Part shown: positions 6,370-12,395 of the stretch, piece by piece | Layout of the letters: every line of letters begins with the position of its first letter | Position numbering within the stretch: position 1 is the first letter of the stretch | IMG/VR virus record: IMGVR_UViG_3300038701_000620 | Span: 1 to 26,282 of that record | Reading direction: 5' to 3' (one strand) | DNA length: 26,282 nucleotides | From: a virus | Position numbers and translations under genes: made by a program | Notes under the pieces: model-generated | Database searches by the model: none | What the model was told of the DNA's origin: nothing | The model's input: only the letters and a program-made list of their open reading frames with translations

Positions 6370-7092
6370 ATGCAATCCGACGCCTTAACCCACCAAAAAG
6401 GGACGATCACCGACGCGAATCCGGTCGTCCTTCCCCTCGTCCTCGGGGATCAATACCTTCTGATTTGTGGCCTCGCCGGGGATGACTTCAACTCGCAAAC
6501 CCTGACCCCTGAACTCTTCACGGGCGTCAATGGGGGAGCCGCCGCGCAAGGGACCTTGACCGTTGACGAGCAAGTGACCGTCGGCGATACGTTCACGATC
6601 GGAACGAAGACGTTCACGATCACGACCGCCGGGGATACCGGGGAAGGCAAGGTTCCGATCGGAGCGACCGAGGCCGCCTCGAAGGCCGCGATCGTCGCCG
6701 CGATCAACGGGACCGACGGCTCGAACTCGCCGATCGAGGTCACCGCCGCCGCCTTCGCCGCCGATGATTGCGTCCTGACCGCCCGCGCCGCCGGGACCGC
6801 CGGGAACGCTATCGCGACGACCGAGACCTTCGCCGCCGCCGGGACGATCTTCGACGCAGGGACCCTCGGAACGACGACCGCCGGAACCGACGATTACGAC
6901 GACGAGACCGCCGAGCTTCCGACGCCCGGCTCGGCGGACTCCGACGGGTCGCCGCAAGCGTTCGCCGCTCATGGAATGGTCTACTTCGACGCCGGTCTTC
7001 CGAACCTGATCCTTCAGCCCTCGGGAGCCCTGACCTCGGTTCGATACTTCCTGACGAAGGTCGGAACAATGCGGGGCCTTCTCGCTCAATAA
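6370..7092 (+). CDS. Putative head structural protein with duplicated-type beta domain
   Basis: The 240-residue product has an N-terminal segment resembling small phage structural proteins (residues 1-50). A middle domain at about 62-150 follows the scheme VGDTFTIGTKTFTIT, then AASKAAIVAAINGTDG, then AAGTAGNAIATTETF. This scheme is a common beta-rich module in phage head and tail proteins and is partly shared with the product of 5053-5673. The C-terminal third (residues 185-240) contains LILQPSGALTSVRYFLTKVG. No enzyme motifs are seen. Position between the capsid and connector genes supports a role on the head, possibly as a decoration or stabilising protein. Confidence 0.6.
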   Translation: MQSDALTHQKGTITDANPVVLPLVLGDQYLLICGLAGDDFNSQTLTPELFTGVNGGAAAQGTLTVDEQVTVGDTFTIGTKTFTITTAGDTGEGKVPIGATEAASKAAIVAAINGTDGSNSPIEVTAAAFAADDCVLTARAAGTAGNAIATTETFAAAGTIFDAGTLGTTTAGTDDYDDETAELPTPGSADSDGSPQAFAAHGMVYFDAGLPNLILQPSGALTSVRYFLTKVGTMRGLLAQ

Positions 7093-7100
7093 TCCGAGCC

Positions 7101-8048
7101 ATGCCTTCCCGATCCTCAGCCCTTGCAAGCTCGACCTCCCCCGCCAAGGGAACGACGTCACGCGATCAGCGTTCACCCCTTGGGGGAGTAGTCGCCGCCG
7201 ATTGGTTCACAATGATCGCCGACGCAAACCTTCTATTCGCCGGGGACGTTCGAGGCAAGGTCGGGGGTTCGACCGTGACCCTCGACGGGAACGGAGCCGC
7301 TTCAGTGATCGAGGACCTCTCGGGTCAAGGGAATGACGTCACGCACCGCAAAGGGGCCGGGACCCATAGCGAGAAGGCCCTTCTTCTCGGATCGATTCCC
7401 GATCAATACGTTTATGCGACCGGACTATCGGACGAGAAGCATTGGGGAATAAGGGACGACGAAATCGACACTTCCGCCCTAACCGAATGGCATATTTTCA
7501 CCGTCTTCTCGCTCGCCGGAACCCCGATCATTAAACCGGCGGACTCGTCCTCGGAATCGTCGAATCACTATCGATTCCCGAGTTCCTCGGGAACCGGGGG
7601 CCGACCGTCCCTCGGCTTCAGTTCGACGGGCGGACTCGGGTCGGGATCTTGGATCACGCAAGAAAACTCGGGAGGGGGAAGCTTGGTATCGCCGCCGTCC
7701 GTCAATATCGAAAGCCTGACCGGGCGAGCCGAGACCGACGCCGTCAATCGGGACGCCCTCGTCGAATGGCGACACGAAGGCGGGGGGAATCGTTCCGAGG
7801 TTTGGGTGAACGGTTACCTCGTCGAGTTCAACTCGTCCTCTGGAACCCCTGACGCGATGAATAATCTTCTTTGGGGGAAGCGGGACCTGAACCTTTCCGG
7901 GGGAGGGCAACGAATCAAAGCGATCGCGATCGGTCGCCCGGGCAAGTCCGGTCGCGACTTCACGACCGCAAACGCCGCGACGGTCCGCGCAGCCCTTCTC
8001 GCCGACTTCGGGATCGAGACTTGGGACGGATCGACTTATCCGTCTTGA
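7101..8048 (+). CDS. Lectin-like (concanavalin A/LamG-fold) head-region protein
   Basis: The frame is open upstream, but the ATG at 7101 follows the previous stop by 8 bases and avoids overlap. The 315-residue product contains IEDLSGQGNDVTHRKG (about residues 70-85), typical of concanavalin A-like or LamG carbohydrate-binding folds. Typical features continue with EWHIFTVFSLAGT, a Gly/Ser-rich loop region, and RSEVWVNGYLVEFNSSSGTP before a terminal DFGIETWDG helix. Such domains bind glycans. In the head module it may be a decoration protein that lets the capsid adhere to surfaces; a tail role is less likely from the gene order. No catalytic residues are evident. Confidence 0.65.
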   Translation: MPSRSSALASSTSPAKGTTSRDQRSPLGGVVAADWFTMIADANLLFAGDVRGKVGGSTVTLDGNGAASVIEDLSGQGNDVTHRKGAGTHSEKALLLGSIPDQYVYATGLSDEKHWGIRDDEIDTSALTEWHIFTVFSLAGTPIIKPADSSSESSNHYRFPSSSGTGGRPSLGFSSTGGLGSGSWITQENSGGGSLVSPPSVNIESLTGRAETDAVNRDALVEWRHEGGGNRSEVWVNGYLVEFNSSSGTPDAMNNLLWGKRDLNLSGGGQRIKAIAIGRPGKSGRDFTTANAATVRAALLADFGIETWDGSTYPS

Positions 8049-8073
8049 CCGACCGCCCCTCGGGCGATAGCGT
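8045..8073 (+). promoter_or_regulatory. Promoter of the connector operon (leaderless type)
   Basis: TTGACC (8045-8050) overlaps the stop codon of the preceding gene. TAGCGT (8068-8073) follows after a 17-base spacer. The -10 ends 6 bases before the ATG at 8080, so the mRNA should begin at the start codon. Confidence 0.65.
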
Positions 8074-8079
8074 CCAGAC

Positions 8080-8595
8080 ATGGCTTTGACTCTCACACTC
8101 GAAGACGGGACCGGTCTCTCGAACTCGAACTCTTTCGCAACCGTCGCCGAGGGTGACGGGTATCACGACGGCCACCTCTACCCTTCGACTTGGACGGGAG
8201 CCGCGACCGCGACCAAGGAAGCCGCCCTCGTCATGGCGACGCGCCTTCTCGACCGAAAGACCAAATGGCCGGGATCGAAGGTCAAATCGACGCAAGCCCT
8301 CGCTTGGCCGCGAGAGGACGTCGAATGCGACGGGTTCGAGATCCCCGCGAACCTCGTCCCGCAACCGGTCAAGGACGCGACCGCCGAACTCGCCCGGCTC
8401 TTGATCGGCGAGGACCTGACCGCCGAGGTCGCGCAAAACGAACTCGAATCGATCGGCCTCGGAAAGGGAGCCCTCGAAATCAAGTTCAACGGGAAGCCGA
8501 AGAAGCAAATTCCCCTGATCGTTGACGACTTGCTCGGTTGCTATGGTGACTTGACGACCGGGGCCGGATTCAATCAAGTCCAAACCGTTCGCTGA
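8080..8595 (+). CDS. Head-tail connector / adaptor protein (DnaT-like family)
   Basis: The 171-residue product begins with the pattern of the phage connector family often annotated as putative DnaT-like: an N-terminal EDGTGLSNSNSFATVAEGD segment, then helices with ATKEAALVMATRLLDRK, then a QALAWPREDVECDG strand region with PANLVPQPVKDATAELARLL. These proteins bind beneath the portal as head-completion adaptors; the DnaT label reflects a distant similarity only. It is the first gene of a tightly packed operon running to 9904, in the usual order connector, closure, neck, tail terminator. Confidence 0.8.
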   Translation: MALTLTLEDGTGLSNSNSFATVAEGDGYHDGHLYPSTWTGAATATKEAALVMATRLLDRKTKWPGSKVKSTQALAWPREDVECDGFEIPANLVPQPVKDATAELARLLIGEDLTAEVAQNELESIGLGKGALEIKFNGKPKKQIPLIVDDLLGCYGDLTTGAGFNQVQTVR

Positions 8596-8597
8596 TC

Positions 8598-8999
8598 ATG
8601 GCCCTCGATCTCCAATCCCTAGCGCAAACCGCCTTCACCCTCGCGAAGGATCTCGCCGGTCAAGCCTTCGAGCCGATCACTCTTCGGATCAATCCGACGG
8701 TCTCGATCTCGATCGCCGACGACCTCGAATCGACGACTTGGGAGCATGAAGTATCAGTCGCGAAGGCCCTCCGATTCGACGAGTCCGACGAGAGGATCTC
8801 TTCTCTTCCCGAGTTCCGCCTAAAGAACTTCCTCGTCGATATTTCCGACCTCCCCGACGGGCTAGCCCTCGACAAGATCAATCAGAATTCTGAGATCGTC
8901 ACCGCCGACGGAGTCGCTTGGGAGGTCTATCAGGCCGACGTCGATCCGACCGGGTCAGCCGCGACTTTCTTCACCCGTCGGGGAAGAGGTTCGGGATAA
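8598..8999 (+). CDS. Putative head closure protein
   Basis: The 133-residue product is mostly beta-strand in appearance, with SISIADDLESTTWEHEVSV and the later GVAWEVYQADVDPTGSAATF. The second segment resembles the end of small head-closure and stopper proteins that describe a single oligomeric ring at the neck. It starts 2 bases after the connector gene and is immediately followed by the neck gene. The assignment rests on size, beta content and position; no diagnostic motif was seen. Confidence 0.6.
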   Translation: MALDLQSLAQTAFTLAKDLAGQAFEPITLRINPTVSISIADDLESTTWEHEVSVAKALRFDESDERISSLPEFRLKNFLVDISDLPDGLALDKINQNSEIVTADGVAWEVYQADVDPTGSAATFFTRRGRGSG

Positions 9000-9410
9000 A
9001 TGGGATTCAACGACGCGAACATTCGCCGCTTCGAGACCGACCTCGCCGAGGCCGCGAAGGAATTGAACGTCGCGATCTCGACGGTCGTGATCAAGATCGC
9101 CCTCGACCTTCACGCGAAGCTAAGTCGCCGGACGCCGGTCGATACGGGCCGCGCCCGGGCTTCGTGGGATATCAAGGAAGGATCACCCTCGCCCTACGTT
9201 CCGCCCGAGGGGACTTATCAGGGTCCGAAGCCGCAAAGCGCCGACGCCCTGACCGGCGAGGATATTGTTTTCGTGACCTCGGCGGTCGAATACATGGAGT
9301 TCTTGAATCAAGGAAGCTCGAAGCAAGCGCCCGCGAACTTTATCGAGATCGCAATCGCCGAATTGGAAATTGAACTTGAAGCGATAGTCGCTAGAATCCG
9401 CAACTCATGA
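9000..9410 (+). CDS. HK97 gp10-like neck / tail completion protein
   Basis: The 136-residue product carries the signature of the HK97-gp10-like family: an N-terminal helical segment, then LSRRTPVDTGRARASWDI (about residues 41-58, the conserved TPVDTGRxRxSW motif), and later AVEYMEFLNQGSSKQAPANF. The family acts at the head-tail junction or in tail completion. The start codon follows the preceding TAA directly. The gene overlaps the next by 4 bases (ATGA), which suggests coupled translation. Confidence 0.88.
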   Translation: MGFNDANIRRFETDLAEAAKELNVAISTVVIKIALDLHAKLSRRTPVDTGRARASWDIKEGSPSPYVPPEGTYQGPKPQSADALTGEDIVFVTSAVEYMEFLNQGSSKQAPANFIEIAIAELEIELEAIVARIRNS

Positions 9411-9904
9411 AAGCCTTCACACTTGCCCGGGAACGGATCTTGACGAAGTTCGAGGAAGCCCGCGCTTCGTCGGCGGACTATCCGACCGACGCCGAATTCC
9501 CGATCGAGGCCCCGAACCGTCGCTTCAAGAAGCCCGCCTCGGGTCCTTGGGGACGCTTGACCCTCCAATTCGGCGAGCGGGTTCAGGTATCAATCGGGGG
9601 GAGCCTCGGACGAAAGAACCGCCGAAGGACGCCCTTCGTCCTGACCCTTCAAATCTTCGTCCCTGAAAATGCGGGCGAGTCGGTCGCTTACGATATCGCC
9701 GAGCAAATCATGGGACCTCTCGACGTAGTGACCGACGGGGTCTTGACGATCGTCCCCGGGAATAGTTGGCGGGTCGATACGATCTTCGAGACTTCTTCCC
9801 TGATTCAAGTCGGGAAAGCCGCCGGGGACGACGACGAGGGAGCCGCCGGGGTCTCTCAACTGAACGCCTCGATCTCGGGACACTTCGACGATATCGAGCT
9901 TTGA
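9407..9904 (+). CDS. Tail terminator protein
   Basis: The 165-residue product has the features of tail terminator proteins that cap the tail tube and join it to the head: an N-terminal helix, a central WGRLTLQFGERVQVSIGG-type strand segment, and FVLTLQIFVPENAGESVAYD leading to a helix (IAEQIMGPL). Position after the gp10-like gene and before the tube gene supports this. Its start overlaps the previous stop. After its TGA (9902-9904) the same frame stays open for 46 more codons; see the separate entry. Confidence 0.7.
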   Translation: MKAFTLARERILTKFEEARASSADYPTDAEFPIEAPNRRFKKPASGPWGRLTLQFGERVQVSIGGSLGRKNRRRTPFVLTLQIFVPENAGESVAYDIAEQIMGPLDVVTDGVLTIVPGNSWRVDTIFETSSLIQVGKAAGDDDEGAAGVSQLNASISGHFDDIEL

Positions 9905-10045
9905 TCTAAGGGGCAAACTTGCGGGGAGATCGGCGAGCTTCTCTCTCACGTCGAGGTCGGGACCTTCCCGCCCTTCGCCATTCATGCCGCCGTCGGGAAA
10001 CTGACAACGGGAATCGCCCCTCGGGGAACCTTCAAACTCAACTAA
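9905..10045 (+). other. In-frame coding-like extension after the tail terminator stop
   Basis: After the TGA at 9902-9904 the same frame continues for 46 codons to a TAA at 10043-10045. The peptide includes CGEIGELLSHVEVGTFPPFA and AAVGKLTTGIAPRGTFKLN, and its codon choice matches real genes here. There is no ATG, GTG or TTG start in this frame. It could be a readthrough extension of the tail terminator, the remnant of a lost gene, or a small gene with an unusual start. The other frames of this stretch look non-coding. Confidence 0.4.
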
Positions 10046-10054
10046 AAAGCTATT

Positions 10055-10324
10055 ATGTCAGACCTACTTCGGACCGTTCGAGTCCGCTTCAATTGGGGCT
10101 TCCACGACGCGAAAGCGGACCGCGAAGCCAATCGCCGGAACCGAGCCTATATCGCCGAGGGCGTTCTCTTCAGCCTTCCCTCGAAGACGAAGCTCGACCG
10201 AGCATATCGGGCCGGATACCTCGCCGCCCAAACGGGAGCGTTCGACGACGAGACGACTTCCGACCGAGCCTTCGCCGAGTCCGCCCTGAAGGACGACACG
10301 CCGAAGCGATATCGGTCCGCGTGA
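10055..10324 (+). CDS. Small hypothetical basic/charged protein
   Basis: The 89-residue product is rich in Ala, Arg and Asp and should be mainly helical (ADREANRRNRAYIAEG; LDRAYRAGYLAAQTG). No family is recognised. It lies between the tail terminator and tail tube genes, a place where phages often carry small accessory genes. The ATG at 10055 overlaps a TATTAT sequence but no matching -35 was found, so its promoter is unclear. A short hairpin with a T run lies at its 3' end. Confidence 0.6.
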   Translation: MSDLLRTVRVRFNWGFHDAKADREANRRNRAYIAEGVLFSLPSKTKLDRAYRAGYLAAQTGAFDDETTSDRAFAESALKDDTPKRYRSA

Positions 10325-10340
10325 CGGTCGTCACTTTTTT
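10321..10340 (+). terminator. Short terminator
   Basis: GTGACG (10321-10326) and CGTCAC (10329-10334) pair across the stop codon of the small gene and are followed by six T. The stem is short, so efficiency may be modest. Confidence 0.6.
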
Positions 10341-10341
10341 C

Positions 10342-10382
10342 TCGACGAAGAGGTTCCCGGGGCTTATGACTTCCGGGAACCT
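10342..10382 (+). promoter_or_regulatory. Tail tube promoter with the -10 in a hairpin loop
   Basis: TCGACG (10342-10347) and TATGAC (10365-10370) are 17 bases apart. The -10 lies in the loop of a perfect 10-bp hairpin, AGGTTCCCGG (10351-10360) with CCGGGAACCT (10373-10382), followed by a T-rich stretch. The predicted transcript would begin inside the right arm, about 15-18 bases before the ATG at 10394. Confidence 0.5.
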
Positions 10383-10393
10383 TTCCTCGTTCT

Positions 10394-11575
10394 ATGTCTG
10401 AAGCTAATCTCGCCTCGCTCGCCTTTATCGCCGAATCGACCCTCGGGACGACTCCCGCAACGCCTGAACTGACCGCCCTTCGATTCACCGGGGAAGACCT
10501 CGGGACGAACAAGGACACGGTCGCAAGCGAAGAGATCCGGTCTGACCGTCAAGTTCCCTTCGTGACGAAAGTCGGTCTGAACCCGGGCGGGTCCTTCGAT
10601 TACGAGTTCAGCTATTCGCCGTTTCAACCGTTCATCGCGTCGGCGCTCGGGAATACTCTTCAGACCGTAGATATTGACGCCGTGACGGTCAGCTTCGACC
10701 ATACCGCGCAAACGATCACCGGGTCGTCTTCCGACTTCGACGACGTCCGCGTCGGCTCCCTGATCAACGTCGCGAACGCCGCGACCGCCGGGAACGACGG
10801 GCTTCACCGCGTCGTCGGAAAGAACGCCGACGGGTCGGTCCTCACTCTCGCCGCCGGATCCCTGACCGCGACCGACGCCGCCGACGTCGTCGATATCGAC
10901 GGCTTGAATATCACGAACGGAACGCTGAAGCCGTCCTTCACTATCGAGAAGGGAATCGTGAACCTGAACGGGGCCGACTTCTTTCAAACCTTCCTCGGGA
11001 TGGTCGTCGATACATGGTCGATCGATATCGAGTCGAAGTCGATCGTCACCGGGTCCTTCGAGTTCCTCGGAATGACCGCGCCCGCCGGGTCCGCCGACAC
11101 GATCGACAACGACGGAACCTATACCGACGCCTCGTCCGATCCCGTCATGAACGGGACCGGGAACGTCGGAACGATCGAGGTTGACGGCGTGACCGCGACC
11201 GAGAAGTTCAAGTCGATCTCGATCGAGGTCGCCGCGAATCTTCGGGGCAAGGACGCAATGGGGACCGAGGGCTTCTTCGATATCGGGACCGGGACGATCG
11301 AGGTCACCGGAACCTTCATGATTTACTTCCTCGACAACGACTTCCTCGACAAGATCCGAAATCACACTTCGATCGCCCTCGAATTCTATATCGAGGACGA
11401 CGACGGGAACCGGGTTTACTTCTATCTCCCGAACGTGAAGTTGAACCAAGGCGACCCTGTGATCGAGGGGATCAATACCGACGTAATGGTCGAGACCGAG
11501 TTTCAGGCGATCCGCGACGCGACGACCGGGATCACAATGTCGGTTGACTTCGTCCCGACCGCCTTGATCCCGTAA
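10394..11575 (+). CDS. Major tail tube protein
   Basis: The 393-residue product begins like phage tail tube proteins (ASLAFIAESTLGTTPATPEL, then TALRFTGEDLGTNKDTVASE and EIRSDRQ). A GSFDYEFSYSPFQPFIASAL segment follows, and the C-terminal half carries GTFMIYFLDNDFLDKIRNHT and the strand pair FYIEDDDGNRVYFYLPNVK. Subunits stack as hexameric rings to form the tube. At about residues 95-165 there is an inserted-looking beta module (RVGSLINVANAATAGNDGLH) that recurs in two other structural proteins here. The gene is in its own transcription unit, as expected for an abundant protein. Confidence 0.88.
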   Translation: MSEANLASLAFIAESTLGTTPATPELTALRFTGEDLGTNKDTVASEEIRSDRQVPFVTKVGLNPGGSFDYEFSYSPFQPFIASALGNTLQTVDIDAVTVSFDHTAQTITGSSSDFDDVRVGSLINVANAATAGNDGLHRVVGKNADGSVLTLAAGSLTATDAADVVDIDGLNITNGTLKPSFTIEKGIVNLNGADFFQTFLGMVVDTWSIDIESKSIVTGSFEFLGMTAPAGSADTIDNDGTYTDASSDPVMNGTGNVGTIEVDGVTATEKFKSISIEVAANLRGKDAMGTEGFFDIGTGTIEVTGTFMIYFLDNDFLDKIRNHTSIALEFYIEDDDGNRVYFYLPNVKLNQGDPVIEGINTDVMVETEFQAIRDATTGITMSVDFVPTALIP

Positions 11576-11593
11576 AGGCTCAAACCCATAGAA

Positions 11594-11630
11594 CCCCGGG
11601 CTTGACTTCTTCAGGCCCGGGGCTTTTCAT
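11594..11630 (+). promoter_or_regulatory. Terminator and leaderless promoter superimposed
   Basis: CCCCGGGC (11594-11601) and GCCCGGGG (11615-11622) form a terminator stem followed by CTTTT. The loop begins with the -35 TTGACT (11602-11607), the right arm is the promoter spacer, and the -10 TTTCAT (11625-11630) overlaps the T run. The -10 ends 8 bases before the ATG at 11639. Confidence 0.6.
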
Positions 11631-11638
11631 TGCCCGCG

Positions 11639-12037
11639 ATGAACCTGAACGAATACAAGACCGACGAAACGAAGAAGAAAGAAGGGATTTGGGTCGAGTT
11701 CGACGACGCCCGCTTCCTGATCCGCTCGACCGATACCTCGAAGTATCGCCGCGCCGTTCAAGCCGCCGCCAAGAAGCGCAACCCCGCCGCCGTCCGAAAG
11801 GATATCGAGACGCAAACCGCCCTCGGGATCGAGGCGGTCGCCGAGGGGATCCTGATCGATTGGGAGGGCGTCGAGGACGACGGGACCCCGGTCGAATGCA
11901 ACCGCGAGAACAAGATCGCCGTCTTGACTCAAGTCCCCGCCCTTCGTGATCACTTGGCGACCGAAGCCGGGGACATGGCGAACTTCTCAGCCGAGGGCGT
12001 GTCGGCGGACGCTGACGACTTTCGCGAAGGCGATTGA
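11639..12037 (+). CDS. Tail assembly chaperone, zero-frame product (lambda gpG-like position)
   Basis: This 132-residue product (ATG at 11639) contains EGIWVEFDDARFLIRSTDTS and helical segments ending with ADADDFREGD. An in-frame TTG three codons upstream is less likely than the ATG, which has the leaderless promoter spacing. Lying between the tail tube and tape measure genes, with an overlapping second frame downstream, it fits the tail chaperone that wraps the tape measure during assembly. As in most siphophages, a fraction of ribosomes probably shift frame near its end to make a longer G-T-like protein. Confidence 0.8.
   Translation: MNLNEYKTDETKKKEGIWVEFDDARFLIRSTDTSKYRRAVQAAAKKRNPAAVRKDIETQTALGIEAVAEGILIDWEGVEDDGTPVECNRENKIAVLTQVPALRDHLATEAGDMANFSAEGVSADADDFREGD
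12017..12025 (+). other. Probable +1 programmed frameshift site
   Basis: In the zero frame the sequence reads GAC TTT CGC just before the chaperone stop (TGA at 12035-12037). The downstream frame is +1. Slippage of tRNA-Phe from TTT to TTC would join DDF to AKAIDWDIRFGDK. TTT CG resembles the known +1 site of influenza PA-X. The sequence does not prove the exact site. Confidence 0.5.
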
Positions 12038-12395
12038 TTGGGATATTCGATTCGGCGACAAGCTCGAATACTTCGAGACCCTGATTGATTGGGACGAGGG
12101 GAAGGTTCCCGGGCCGATCACCGACGAGCCCGATCTTCCGCCTCACCTTCAGCCGATCAGGGAGGCTTTTTGGGTCATGTCCGCCCGCCGGGGATTCGGC
12201 GGGGGACAAGTCCCGGTCCCGAACCCTCTCTCGGTCTCGGACGTCGTCGCGTTTGCGGGGGCGTTCGGGTTCGACCCGGTCCATTTTTTGCGCGTGACTT
12301 CTAAGGCCGACGAGGTTTATCTTCTCGAAGCCGCCCGCCGCGCCGAGAAAGCCATGAAGAAAGCTCGGTCTAAGAACCCAAAGCCTCGCCGATAA
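12024..12395 (+). CDS. Tail assembly chaperone, frameshifted C-terminal part (gpT-like)
   Basis: The frame is open from 11946 to the TAA at 12393-12395, with no convincing independent start. The protein-like part begins around AKAIDWDIRFGDKLEYFETL and ends with a helical, basic tail (EKAMKKARSKNPKPRR). Joined to the upstream ORF it would give a fusion of about 251 residues. In siphophages this longer chaperone recruits tail tube subunits to the tape measure. It is immediately followed by the tape measure gene (TAA then ATG), the standard order. Confidence 0.7.
   Translation, partial: AKAIDWDIRFGDKLEYFETLIDWDEGKVPGPITDEPDLPPHLQPIREAFWVMSARRGFGGGQVPVPNPLSVSDVVAFAGAFGFDPVHFLRVTSKADEVYLLEAARRAEKAMKKARSKNPKPRR

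Noticed and set aside
9919-10401. TTG-started frame of 160 codons
   Set aside because: It overlaps the small gene at 10055 and runs through a terminator, a promoter and the tail tube start. Its translation is Arg/Ser/Pro-rich, like other out-of-frame shadows.
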